A stretch of DNA of 64,000 bases from Phycisphaerales bacterium (GTDB lineage: Bacteria; Planctomycetota; Phycisphaerae; Phycisphaerales; UBA1924): NCBI GenBank assembly GCA_019750095.1, contig JAIEOW010000040.1, forward strand, positions 21,752 through 85,751, given 5' to 3'. This document shows, in pieces, positions 35,547 through 44,152 of this stretch. The number at the start of each line of letters is the position of its first letter. Within the stretch, counting starts at the first letter, position 1. The translations under genes were made by a program, and so were the position numbers. A model generated the notes under the pieces. It saw nothing but the letters and a program-made list of their open reading frames with translations. It ran no database searches and was not told the DNA's origin.

Positions 35547-35600
35547 CCCTTTGATGTGCAGCAAGCGTCGTCACGACGTCATTCCAAAGCCCGGCTCGGC

Positions 35601-35996
35601 TCACGCCTTGTTCGACGGCTTGTCCTGATCCTGCGGATCGCCCATGCGCGCGAACTGCACGAGCCCGGGCGTGTTCACGCTGCCGCACGTCGGGCAGGCG
35701 ATGCCCTGCAGCCCGATCGGCTGGCTGGAGAGATCGCACCCGCACTCAAGGCAGGTGGGCTTCAAAAGCTTGCTGGTGATCTTGCCAACACTGACACACG
35801 CCGCGGCAACCGCCACACCGACCGCCGGCCAAGCGGGCACACCCGCAAGCACGATCGTCGCGGTCGTCGCCAGCGCGATCGCCACGATCCACACAAGGGC
35901 TCGAATCTTCAGCGACCCGATCCACGCGCGTGTACGGGCCGACGCCTCCAGTGCGTCCTTGGCCAGTGCGCGTCGTTTTCTCTTTGGATTCGCCAT
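35601..35996 (-). CDS. Small membrane protein with C-terminal zinc ribbon
   Basis: The 131-residue protein has two hydrophobic helices at about 33-51 and 53-75, then a ribbon with Cys82, Cys85 and Cys101, Cys104 (TCLECGCDL and ACPTCGSV). The ribbon linker SSQPIGLQG resembles the LRGL-type ribbons of the membrane proteins near 14 kb. It is convergent with the zinc-ribbon gene ending at 35546. Function unknown. Confidence 0.7.
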   Translation of the reverse strand: MANPKRKRRALAKDALEASARTRAWIGSLKIRALVWIVAIALATTATIVLAGVPAWPAVGVAVAAACVSVGKITSKLLKPTCLECGCDLSSQPIGLQGIACPTCGSVNTPGLVQFARMGDPQDQDKPSNKA

Positions 35997-36224
35997 GGGC
36001 TCACCTCGGGCTTGGACCGTCTCAGTCTTCAGTGTATTCGACTATCTGACGGCACGGGGTGCAGGTCCTGGGCCAACGGGGTGAAGATTCCATGCGATCC
36101 GCGGGCAGAGCGGCCCTGACAGCACACCATGGCTGCGATCTGGTGAAAACCGGGGTGCCAGCGTGCGCCCCGGGGGGGGGGAGGCGGAGAGGGGGAGAAG
36201 GTTGGGGGCTAACATGGCCTGACC

Positions 36225-37097
36225 ATGAGCGAGGTTGTCATCCGGTCCGCGTCGCCACAGCCCGTGCGTGAGCATGTTGATCCGCTCAAGCTCCTGGCGA
36301 CGCTCTGGACCCATCGAGAACTGATCTCCAGCTTCGCCTCCCGCGAACTTCTTGAGCGGCACATGGGCGCGCTTCTGGGCATCGGGTGGAACATCCTGAG
36401 CCCGCTCCTGCAACTCGCCGTGTTCACGGTCGTCTTCGGCTACATCTTCGGCTCACGCTGGAACAAGGGCGAACTGCCGCCACACCTGGATTTTCCCCTG
36501 ACCTTCTTCGCGGGTCAGTGCGTGTTCCAGGTCTTTGCCGAGGCGGCCAGCCGAGCGCCGACGCTCGTCTCAGGCAAGCCAAATCTGGTGCGCAAGGTCG
36601 TCTTCCCGCTGGAGATTCTGCCGGTGACGGTGGTGTACGCAGCGCTGGTGCACGCGGCGGTGGCGATCGGTCTGCTGCTCATCGTGCTGGTGATCGGCGC
36701 CGGCTTTGGCGCGCTCAAGTGGACGGTTCTGCTCTTTCCGCTGGTGCTTGTCCCGCTGGCGATGTGGAGTCTCGGCATCGCCTGGGCGCTCTCGGCGATC
36801 GGCGCGTTCATCCGTGACGTCCGCCACATCGTGGTGGTGCTCGTGCAACTGCTCATGTTCCTGACGCCCCTGTTCTACCAGATCGATCGCATTCCGCCCG
36901 AGCAGCGGGTGATCCGCTGGAGCATCGAGCACAACCCGATGTCGATCCTGGTTGAGAGCGCACGACGCGTGCTGCTCTGGGGCGAGATGCCCTCGTGGGT
37001 CGGCCTGGGCTGGGTCACGCTGCTGGGCGCGATCGTCATGCTCGCCGGATACGCGCTCTTCAGCATGATGCGCAGGAGCATGGCCGATGCCCACTGA
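36225..37097 (+). CDS. Polysaccharide ABC exporter permease (Wzm type)
   Basis: The 290-residue permease has six hydrophobic helices (about 51-75, 85-105, 132-160, 165-190, 200-220 and 255-283) and the ABC-2 family loop LERHMGALLGIGWNILSPLL near residues 43-62. With the partner ATPase it is the classic Wzm/Wzt (KpsM/KpsT-like) arrangement, which exports a lipid-linked O-polysaccharide or capsule chain across the inner membrane. Its stop overlaps the ATPase start by 11 bases, so the two are coupled. No sugar-specific determinant is readable. Confidence 0.9.
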   Translation: MSEVVIRSASPQPVREHVDPLKLLATLWTHRELISSFASRELLERHMGALLGIGWNILSPLLQLAVFTVVFGYIFGSRWNKGELPPHLDFPLTFFAGQCVFQVFAEAASRAPTLVSGKPNLVRKVVFPLEILPVTVVYAALVHAAVAIGLLLIVLVIGAGFGALKWTVLLFPLVLVPLAMWSLGIAWALSAIGAFIRDVRHIVVVLVQLLMFLTPLFYQIDRIPPEQRVIRWSIEHNPMSILVESARRVLLWGEMPSWVGLGWVTLLGAIVMLAGYALFSMMRRSMADAH

Positions 37098-38421
37098 TCC
37101 CGGCTCTTCCGGCTCCGCGGCGAACATCGCCATCAGCGTCCGCAACGTCGGCAAGCGCTACGACATCTACGACCGCAGCATCGACAAGGTGCGGCATCTG
37201 TTCGCGCTCGGGCGCAAGAGCTTCGGCCGCCCTTTCTGGGCCTTGCGCGGCGCGACGTTCGACGTTCCACGCGGCCAGGCCGTCGGCGTCGTCGGGCGCA
37301 ACGGCTCGGGCAAGAGCACGCTCATGCAGATCATCGCCGGAACGCTCTCGCCCACCGAGGGCGAGGTGCACATCCGCGGGCGCGTCGCCGCACTGCTGGA
37401 ACTTGGCAGTGGCTTCAATCCTCAGTTCACTGGGCGAGAGAACGTCTTTCTCGCCGGGTCGATTCTCGGCGTCTCGCGCCGCGAAATGGAGAGTCGCTTC
37501 GACGAGATCGCCAGCTTCGCCGACATCGGCGCGTTCATCGATCAACCCGTCGAGGTCTACTCCAGCGGCATGCACGCCCGCCTGGCGTTCAGCGTCGCCG
37601 TCTGCGTCCAGCCGGACATCCTCATCGTCGATGAGATTCTCTCGGTGGGCGATGCCGGATTTCAGCAGCGGTGCATCTCGCGCATGCGGCGGATGCTCGA
37701 TGATGGCATGACCCTGCTGCTCGTTTCGCACTCCGCCGAGACCGTCAAGAGCATCTGCTCCCACGCCGTCCTGCTGAATCGGGGCAATCAGGAACACTCC
37801 GGCCCCGCGGGCGAGACGGTGGATCGCTACATGCACATGCTTCGCGCCGAATCCACCGAGCGCGCTCAGGAACTTGTCGCCAGTCGCAGGCCCGAGCTTG
37901 CCGACGCCGCCAAACCCATCCGTGAGGCCGAGATCGAGAACGACGGCCTGCGCTATGGCACGGGCCATGCTGGGATCTCTGCGGTCCGGCTGCTTGATGA
38001 GCACGGTCGCCCCGCCGACGCCTTTGTCTGCGGCGAGAAGATCACCATCGAGGTTGTGCTGAGTGCCCAGGTCGAAGTCACGTCGCTCGATCTGGTCTTC
38101 GTTATCCGCGATCGCGCGGGGATCAACCTCTTCGGGTCCACCCTCTTTGACGAGGGCTCCCGGCTCGTCCGCATCGACGCGAGCGAGCAGGTCGTGGCGC
38201 GGATCACCTTCACCAATCCACTCGCCGTCGGCCCCCACGGCGTCGCGCTCTCGCTCGTGCGAAGACCCGAACGCGCCGGCGACGGCGTGATCACGCTGGA
38301 CCATCTCGACACCGCCGCCGCCTTCGAGGTCATCAAGGGCAAGCGCGTCGTGCGCGGCAAGCTGCACATCCCGTTTCAGACCAGCGTCGAGCGCGTGCCG
38401 GCGCGGACACCCGCGGTCTGA
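37087..38421 (+). CDS. Polysaccharide ABC exporter ATPase (Wzt type, C-terminal binding domain)
   Basis: A 444-residue ATPase: Walker A GRNGSGKS at residues 70-77, an ABC signature of the YSSGMHARLAFSVAV type, and Walker B ILIVDEILSVGD. The C-terminal 150 residues (about 290-430) are beta-rich and match the Wzt substrate-recognition domain (AISAVRLLDEHGRPADAF...). Wzt of this type binds a modified non-reducing end of an O-polysaccharide. It is co-translated with the permease. The next plus-strand gene is missing, so it is the operon's last gene. Confidence 0.93.
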   Translation: MPTDPGSSGSAANIAISVRNVGKRYDIYDRSIDKVRHLFALGRKSFGRPFWALRGATFDVPRGQAVGVVGRNGSGKSTLMQIIAGTLSPTEGEVHIRGRVAALLELGSGFNPQFTGRENVFLAGSILGVSRREMESRFDEIASFADIGAFIDQPVEVYSSGMHARLAFSVAVCVQPDILIVDEILSVGDAGFQQRCISRMRRMLDDGMTLLLVSHSAETVKSICSHAVLLNRGNQEHSGPAGETVDRYMHMLRAESTERAQELVASRRPELADAAKPIREAEIENDGLRYGTGHAGISAVRLLDEHGRPADAFVCGEKITIEVVLSAQVEVTSLDLVFVIRDRAGINLFGSTLFDEGSRLVRIDASEQVVARITFTNPLAVGPHGVALSLVRRPERAGDGVITLDHLDTAAAFEVIKGKRVVRGKLHIPFQTSVERVPARTPAV

Positions 38422-38440
38422 GCATGAGCATCGTTGATTC

Positions 38441-38476
38441 CAAAAACACAGCGGCCCCGGTCGAAACCGAGGCCGC
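38441..38476 (-). terminator. Rho-independent terminator for the PEP-CTERM-like gene
   Basis: On the minus strand a ten-pair stem, GCGGCCTCGG and CCGGGGCCGC around loop TTTCGA (plus 38451-38476), is followed by TGTGTTTTTG. One pair is a G-U wobble only when read on the minus strand; the plus strand would have a mismatch, so the direction is minus. Lies 35 bases past the stop of the PEP-CTERM-like gene. Confidence 0.75.
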
Positions 38477-38510
38477 CAGATTCATGTGCGATTGATCACA
38501 TCCCACCGAT

Positions 38511-39215
38511 TCAGCGGCGGCGGCGACCGGCGAAGATCATGCCCACGCCCGCCAGCGCGAGCGACGCCGGGGCCGGGATGATCTGGCCCGTGGCGGTCGA
38601 GGAGACGCCGTTGAACGAGGAGCTGAAGACCTGCGCGACGCTGCTCGCGCCGTTCATGTCCAGGAAGAGCTGGTTCAGCGCGCCCGAGAGCTGCTGGTTG
38701 ATGTAGCCGGTCGTGGTGGCGAACGAGCCGTTGGACCCGTTGATCGCGTTGTCGCCCGAGGGGTTGCTGATCACGTACGAGATCGAGGAGCTGTTGAAGA
38801 ACACGCCAGCGCCAGCGATGAGCCAGGTGCCGGTGAAGTTCGCCGTGATCGTGTCGTTGTTGGTGTCACGGAGCGTGAGCGTGCCAGCGCCCTGCGCGCC
38901 GGTACCCGACGGATTGATCACGCTCACCGTGAGCTGGAACCCGGCCGGAGCGTCCAGCGTCACGTAGCCAGCGCGGAAGTCGGCCTGCGTCAGCGGGCTG
39001 ACGTTGCGGCTCAGCGACCCGCTCGAACGCAGGTTGCCCGCAACCGCCGTCGCGGTGAACTGACCGAGAATGGTGTTGGAGTTCGGCCCGGTGTTCCGGA
39101 CGAACGTGCCATCCAGGTTGTTGAACGCATAGCTGAAGATCGCGGTCGCGGACGCGGACGAAGCCGCAAGAGCAAGACCAGCGACGGCAACGGTCATCGA
39201 GAGTGCACGAATCAT
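38511..39215 (-). CDS. Exported protein with PEP-CTERM-like C-terminus
   Basis: The 234-residue product has a signal peptide (MTVAVAGLALAASSASATA) and an Asn/Ser/Thr/Gly-rich body typical of secreted sorting substrates. It ends with a sorting signal like PEP-CTERM: IIPAPASLALAGVGMIFA followed by RRRR, in which the usual PEP triad is PAP. Family members are cleaved by exosortase and can be glycosylated, tied to polysaccharide export, which fits the Wzm/Wzt genes beside it. Start ATG 39215, preceded by GGGGAG. No exosortase gene is in view. Confidence 0.8.
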   Translation of the reverse strand: MIRALSMTVAVAGLALAASSASATAIFSYAFNNLDGTFVRNTGPNSNTILGQFTATAVAGNLRSSGSLSRNVSPLTQADFRAGYVTLDAPAGFQLTVSVINPSGTGAQGAGTLTLRDTNNDTITANFTGTWLIAGAGVFFNSSSISYVISNPSGDNAINGSNGSFATTTGYINQQLSGALNQLFLDMNGASSVAQVFSSSFNGVSSTATGQIIPAPASLALAGVGMIFAGRRRR

Positions 39216-39486
39216 GTTGAACAAAGCTCCCCAACGCAAAGAGAAACACGACACCGCCCGGGATACTGCCGAGCACGGCTTCTCTCTCTCGTCATGTGAA
39301 CCCCAACCCCGACTCGGGTCTATCCCCAAGATGGGGTGATTATCCGCACAAGCGTCGCGGATGCAAGGAGATGTGGGAGAATTGTGCCGACTTTTCGGAA
39401 TGCTCACACGCCCGGATGGCAAGATGGGCAAACTGCGAAATGGGGTGAAACCCGTGCGCGGCACGTTCCCATCACTCCGCCCGAGA

Positions 39487-40206
39487 TCAGCCGGAGATCA
39501 TCCGCGGATCGTTCACGATGATCGCGTGGGCGCAATCGCGTGGAGCGTCGGTCTTTGCGTGGATGCGCTGCGCGGGGAAGTACACCTGCTCGTACTCGGC
39601 GCGGGCGAGGTCGGGGGGCAGATCTTCCTGTCGGCGTTCGAGCGCGCGTTCCAGCGCGGTCTCGAAGGTGCAATCGACCCAGCAGCGCAGGTCGAACGCG
39701 TCCCGGGTCATGCCGCCGTGCGTGCCGAGTTTGAAGAGATACACACCTTCCAACACGACGATGTCGATCTCGCGATGGGCGATGCGCACGGGGCGCATCG
39801 ACTCGATGCTGGCGGTGTGGGCGCCCTCGAATGAGAGATCAACGCCCCGATCCCGCACCAGCGGGACGATCAGCTTCGCATACAGATCATCCAGCCGCAT
39901 GGCACGCTGGTAATAGTTCTCCGGTGATCGCCATCGATCGAATCGCACCGAAGGCGCGGCAAGCCAGTCATCACCGGGAATCATCGCGACGCTCTGGCCC
40001 TCGGCACGCAACAGAGCGACCAAACGCTGGGCAAGATAGCCCTTGCCGGACCCGCCGATGCCCGAGATGCCTACCAGCAGCGCACGCTTGGGTGCGACTG
40101 AACCCGCGGCGGCCATGATCGCCGACGCCAGCGGCGAAAGGTTGTCGCCGCTCACACGCAGATCATGCACACCGCGACCACTCACGCTCCCGATCGCTCC
40201 AGGCAC
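39487..40206 (-). CDS. Uridine-kinase-like P-loop kinase with non-canonical Walker A
   Basis: The 239-residue protein has a P-loop ISGIGGSGKGYLAQRLVALL at residues 48-67, an IPGDDWLAAP segment, and later VVLEGVYLFKLG with an acidic Walker B-like pair, the order seen in uridine kinase, pantothenate kinase and phosphoribulokinase relatives. In the Walker A the usual GK[ST] is GKG, so the Mg-coordinating Ser or Thr is missing. The substrate cannot be named. ATG at 40206 is used; an ATG at residue 31 would also start the fold. No close operon partner, although the aminotransferase lies just upstream on the same strand. Confidence 0.75.
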   Translation of the reverse strand: MPGAIGSVSGRGVHDLRVSGDNLSPLASAIMAAAGSVAPKRALLVGISGIGGSGKGYLAQRLVALLRAEGQSVAMIPGDDWLAAPSVRFDRWRSPENYYQRAMRLDDLYAKLIVPLVRDRGVDLSFEGAHTASIESMRPVRIAHREIDIVVLEGVYLFKLGTHGGMTRDAFDLRCWVDCTFETALERALERRQEDLPPDLARAEYEQVYFPAQRIHAKTDAPRDCAHAIIVNDPRMISG

Positions 40207-40315
40207 CCATCCTCCGCCCGAGAACTCCGACGACCGCCAGTGACCACCCGTTCAACATCGGTTGACCAACCACTGAAAGTGAGCAGAAACATGCGGCTGG
40301 AGCGACCGCAACCGC

Positions 40316-41845
40316 TCACACTCCGGCCGCAACCGCCTGATCCGCCTGCGGCGAGCCCTTTCCAAACCGCTTGAGTGCGGCGGACCCGAGCTTCTTGCCC
40401 ACTTCCCACACCGGACCCGTCAGCGAGCTGCACGCCCCGACGCACGTGTCCATCGCCTTGATCACCTCATCGGCATCCGCTCGCGACAGCACCAGCGTCG
40501 GGATCAGCTTGATCACGTCCAGTCGATGCCCGGCGACCTGCGCCAGAATCCGATGATCGCTCATCAGGGGCAGGATGATCGCCTGGCAGAACAGATTCGG
40601 GTCCATCGCGTGCAGCATGTCCCACGCCCGTGCCAGCATGAAGCTCTTGGGCTTGTGAAACTCGATGGCGATCATCAGCCCCTTGCCCCGGACTTCCTTC
40701 ACAAGCTCATACTTGCCCAGCGTTCGGGCCAGCCCGTCGCGCAGATACGTTCCCACGTCCGCGGCGTTCTCGATGATCCGCTCGGTCTTGAGCACATGCA
40801 GGGTCGCCAGTCCCGCGGCCATCGCCAAATCGTTCATCCCAAACGTGGTCTGGATCCGCGAGCATTGGCTCATGCTCGTGAAAACCCTCTGATGGATCGC
40901 ACGCTTCACGAGTACCGCTGAGACCGGCACATATCCACCCGAGAGCGCCTTGGCGATCACCATGATGTCCGGACACCAACCCTTGGGGCCGGTCGCGCCC
41001 ATGCCCCAGTGCTCGCCCGCGAACATGCGGCCTGTGCGTCCGAGCCCCGTCTGAATCTCGTCGAGGATCATCAGCGTGTTGAACCGCCGACAGATCGCGC
41101 TCGCCTCGCGAAGAAAATCGTCATCCGGCAGGTTCACGCCCTTGCCCTGGATCGGCTCGACGATGAACGCGGCGACATCGCCCGCGCTCAGCTCGCGCTC
41201 CAGCGCGGCGAGATCATTGAACGGAATCTCCGTGCTTGGTCCGAGCGTGCCAAAGTCGTCGCGAAACTCGTGGTTGCCCGTCACCGAGAGAGCGCCGAAC
41301 GTCAGCCCGTGATAGGCGCGGTGGCAGTACACAAATCGCTCACGCCCCGTCGCCGCCCGCGCGTGCTTGAGCGCGGCATCGATCGCCTCGGCTCCGCCTG
41401 AGGCAAAGAACACCGTGTCAAGTGCCGTGCCATCGCGATGATCCTTCGGCGCCAGCGCGATCAGCTCGCGTGCTAATACGCCCGGCAATCGCCACGTGCC
41501 CACGCCGGGCAGGTTTGGTAGATTCAGATCCATCGCCTGCTTCAACGCATCGCGAATCACGGGGTGATTGCGACCCGCCGCAAACACCGCATAGCCGCCC
41601 AGCAGATCGATGTACCGAGTCCCCCGATCGTCAAAGAGATACGCCCCTTCGCCCCGCACATAGCGAGCATCAAAGCCGATGGTCTTCAGCACCGCGGCAA
41701 AGGCCGGATTGACATGCTGCTCAAACAGCTCCAGCGCGTTGGGGTTGGCATCCAAAACCCGCTGAAGGTCGAAACGTTCCCGGAGCGTCACGCCGGCGGA
41801 GTTTCGTGCATCCAAAGACGGAGCGGCAGAGAGGGGGTTGTTCAT
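40316..41845 (-). CDS. Class III pyridoxal-phosphate aminotransferase
   Basis: The 509-residue enzyme has DNPNALELFEQHVNPAFAAVL-like N-terminal region, FFASGGAEAIDAALKHARA (cofactor-phosphate site), and MVIAKALSGGYVPVSAVLV carrying the PLP lysine in VIAKAL. That matches class III transaminases such as ornithine, acetylornithine or putrescine aminotransferases. A long C-terminal part with IILPLMSDHRILAQVAGHRLDVIKLIP is conserved in a subgroup that I cannot name. ATG 41845 is preferred; upstream 17 codons are not conserved. It could produce an amino sugar or an amino acid, and no neighbour settles this. Confidence 0.88.
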   Translation of the reverse strand: MNNPLSAAPSLDARNSAGVTLRERFDLQRVLDANPNALELFEQHVNPAFAAVLKTIGFDARYVRGEGAYLFDDRGTRYIDLLGGYAVFAAGRNHPVIRDALKQAMDLNLPNLPGVGTWRLPGVLARELIALAPKDHRDGTALDTVFFASGGAEAIDAALKHARAATGRERFVYCHRAYHGLTFGALSVTGNHEFRDDFGTLGPSTEIPFNDLAALERELSAGDVAAFIVEPIQGKGVNLPDDDFLREASAICRRFNTLMILDEIQTGLGRTGRMFAGEHWGMGATGPKGWCPDIMVIAKALSGGYVPVSAVLVKRAIHQRVFTSMSQCSRIQTTFGMNDLAMAAGLATLHVLKTERIIENAADVGTYLRDGLARTLGKYELVKEVRGKGLMIAIEFHKPKSFMLARAWDMLHAMDPNLFCQAIILPLMSDHRILAQVAGHRLDVIKLIPTLVLSRADADEVIKAMDTCVGACSSLTGPVWEVGKKLGSAALKRFGKGSPQADQAVAAGV

Positions 41846-42012
41846 GGCCGGGCCAATCGTACCCTGATCCCACGGGGTATTGGCCGCTTGCCGCATTGTC
41901 GGACCTTGGACGGGGGAACAGTCCGCCGAGATTCACACTGGGAATCCTGCGGCCAGCCCTGTCCGCGATCCGATCGACCCTGACCAACGTACGTCTTTGC
42001 AGGAGCACACGC

Positions 42013-42867
42013 ATGAAGATCTCGTCCACACTGCTCGGTTTGGCCGGCGCGACCACGATTCTGGGTGGATTGGTCGCTTATCGCGTCGCCGTCCCCTGCT
42101 CGTCGTGTCCGATCACGATGGGGATCAACGCGGTTTTCGGGGGCGAGTGCGCTGAGTGTGCCACGCCGAAGATCGATCAGGCGACGGTTGTGTCCGTTGC
42201 TTTGGATGAAACCAAGCCCGCGACGCCAACTCCTCCCTCTTCGGAAGAAAAGACGACTCCCGCCAAGGTTCCAGGAGACTCAAAGGACATGCCCACGTCA
42301 ACGCCCGCAACTCCGGCCACGACCACTCCAGAAGCGACCCAGCCCAAGCCGGTGAAGACCGAGAGTGCGATGTTTGGTGCAGGGTGTTTCTGGGGTGTGG
42401 AAGCGACGTTCCGCAAGGTTCCTGGAGTTGTGGATGCCGCGGTCGGGTACTCAGGCGGCAAGACCAAGAACCCGACGTACAAGGACGTCTGCACCGACAC
42501 GACCGGGCACGCCGAGGTGATCAAAGTTGAGTTTGACCCGGCCAAGGTGACCTACGCCAAGCTCGTGGAGACATTTTTCAAGCTGCACGATCCGACGCAG
42601 TTGAATCGCCAGGGGCCGGACTATGGCTCGCAGTATCGCTCGGCGATTTTCTTCTACTCCCCAGAACAGGAAAAGGCCGCCCGCGAGATCAAGGAGCGGC
42701 TGGAAAAGTCGGGCAAGTTCAAGCGACCGATCGTGACGCAAGTCGAGAAGGCCGCTGAGTTTTACCGCGCTGAGGAGTATCACCAGCAGTACCTCTTCAA
42801 GCGCGGCATGGACAGTTGCCACTTGCCCGCCGAGGAAGAGCCGGCGACAAAAGACGCGAAACCCTGA
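42013..42867 (+). CDS. msrA: Exported or anchored peptide methionine sulfoxide reductase A
   Basis: The 284-residue product has an N-terminal hydrophobic segment (STLLGLAGATTILGGLVAYR), a Pro/Thr-rich linker to about residue 115, then the MsrA domain: MFGAGCFWGVEATF with catalytic Cys125, and YHQQYLFKRG near the C-terminus. It reduces methionine-S-sulfoxide. AGGAG at 42001-42005 is an ideal ribosome-binding site. Since a signal or anchor precedes the domain, the enzyme is likely to work outside the cytoplasm. A matching MsrB gene lies 660 bases downstream on the same strand. Confidence 0.92.
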   Translation: MKISSTLLGLAGATTILGGLVAYRVAVPCSSCPITMGINAVFGGECAECATPKIDQATVVSVALDETKPATPTPPSSEEKTTPAKVPGDSKDMPTSTPATPATTTPEATQPKPVKTESAMFGAGCFWGVEATFRKVPGVVDAAVGYSGGKTKNPTYKDVCTDTTGHAEVIKVEFDPAKVTYAKLVETFFKLHDPTQLNRQGPDYGSQYRSAIFFYSPEQEKAAREIKERLEKSGKFKRPIVTQVEKAAEFYRAEEYHQQYLFKRGMDSCHLPAEEEPATKDAKP

Positions 42868-43525
42868 GAATCTTCTGGCCGATTGCTCCGCAAAACATCC
42901 ATCAGCGGAGCGCGGTCGAACCCCATCTCGGCACACTGGACGTGATGGCACGTCGAGGGCTTATGGATGGGAACACAACAGCAACAACTCAGCGCGGATC
43001 GGCTCTTTGAAGCCGCTGAGGCGTGCGTGAGTCTGGCGATGTCGGCCTCGGAAAGGTCCGGAGCCGTCTCCCCACATCCGGCGGACATGATGGATAGCCC
43101 ACATCCTCCCGCGCAATTACGTGGTTTTGAGAAGTGGGAAGTTCGAGAAGCCACAGAGTTTCTGTTTCGCCTGGGCATCTTTTTTCGAACCGATGCGTAT
43201 CGGAAGTAATGCTCGCTGCCTCTGAAGTGGGTTGGACACAAGTGCATACTGAGGTTCTGACCATCTGGAAACCTCCGGCTCGACAATCACGTACGTCGGG
43301 CCGGGGGTTTTTTCTTGCCGCGAGCCGACATCGGCCAGCAGCGGGCGCTGCTGGCCAACGCGGTGCGCGTGTTGGCCTGCAATGATCAACGTGGCGGAAC
43401 GATTCCGTTGCCTCCGTCGATGTACCGGCATCGAAGAGCTTGGAGGGCGCGTTCTTGAAGGTGCTCGATGACTCGGCCGCGTTGGCCCGGTGGATCGAGC
43501 GGGGAACACGCTCTGGAGCACAGTT
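42868..43525 (+). other. Gap between msrA and msrB with one doubtful small gene
   Basis: The 660 bases between the two reductase genes hold no recognised gene. The only plausible one is the 80-codon frame at 42967-43209, annotated separately. A short palindrome CAGCAGC/GCTGCTG lies near 43334-43352. The base mix is less GC-rich than the neighbouring genes. Confidence 0.4.
42967..43209 (+). CDS. Possible small protein, 80 residues
   Basis: A short open frame from ATG 42967, product MGTQQQQLSADRLFEAAEAC and ending FRTDAYRK. It has an acidic helical start and a C-terminal amphipathic block (GFEKWEVREATEFLFRLGIFF) that looks like a small helical unit. Codon third positions are only moderately GC-rich, so coding is uncertain. 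No signal peptide or family is recognised. It could be a regulator of the methionine reductases between which it lies, but I have no evidence for that. Confidence 0.35.
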   Translation: MGTQQQQLSADRLFEAAEACVSLAMSASERSGAVSPHPADMMDSPHPPAQLRGFEKWEVREATEFLFRLGIFFRTDAYRK

Positions 43526-44149
43526 GTGAAGACCTCTGGCGGATGGATGATTTTGGCGTGTGTCGGGGCGTGCGCAGCACTGGCCGGATGTTCGCCGGAG
43601 CGCACAAAGTCTGAGGGCGTGAGCCAGAGTGCTCCGGCTTCGCCGGCACCGGCGGCGTCGTCCTCAACTGCGCCTGTGGCTACCACCGCGACCCCGACCC
43701 AAGCCGCCGTGCCCGCCAAACCACCCGAGAAGGACACCATCGTGAAGAGCGAAGAGCAGTGGCGCAAGGAGTTGTCTCCCGAGCAGTACCGCATCCTGCG
43801 CGAGAAAGGCACCGAACGGGCCTTTACCGGAAAGTACTGGAACACCAAGGAGCCGGGCGTGTATCGCTGCGCCGGGTGCGGGCTGGAGCTGTTCAAGTCC
43901 GACGCGAAGTTCGATTCCGGCTGCGGCTGGCCGAGCTTTGACAAGGCGCTTGCCGAGGGCAAGATCACCGAGCACGTCGATCTCTCTTATGGCATGGTGC
44001 GGACCGAAGTCTGCTGCGCCCGCTGCGGCGGCCACCTTGGACACCTGTTCGACGATGGGCCGACGGAGACTCGGATGCGGTACTGCATCAACTCGGCGTC
44101 CATCGAACACGAGAAGGACGCCAAGAAGAGCGAGCCGACCAAGCCGTGA
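43526..44149 (+). CDS. msrB: Lipoprotein peptide methionine sulfoxide reductase B
   Basis: Start GTG 43526 is preceded by GGAG at 43514-43517. The 207-residue product has a lipobox LAGC (Cys22) after ILACVGACAALAG, a Pro/Ala/Thr-rich linker, then the MsrB domain: zinc Cys pairs in CAGCG and CCARCGGHLGHLF, and catalytic Cys in MRYCINSAS. It reduces methionine-R-sulfoxide and would act at the outer face of a membrane. The GTG fits better than an upstream GTG that would shift the lipobox. It is convergent, 3 bases apart, with the copper ATPase. Confidence 0.93.
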   Translation: MKTSGGWMILACVGACAALAGCSPERTKSEGVSQSAPASPAPAASSSTAPVATTATPTQAAVPAKPPEKDTIVKSEEQWRKELSPEQYRILREKGTERAFTGKYWNTKEPGVYRCAGCGLELFKSDAKFDSGCGWPSFDKALAEGKITEHVDLSYGMVRTEVCCARCGGHLGHLFDDGPTETRMRYCINSASIEHEKDAKKSEPTKP

Positions 44150-44152
44150 TGA

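Noticed and set aside
36171..36190. C4-G10 homopolymer run before the Wzm gene considered as a phase-variable tract
   Set aside because: It lies 35 bases before the gene with no clear effect on a promoter, and no strain comparison is available; left as a curiosity.
43117..43968. Minus-strand open frame opposite msrB
   Set aside because: It is a shadow of the msrB gene, and its product is Pro/Arg/Ser-rich without motifs.
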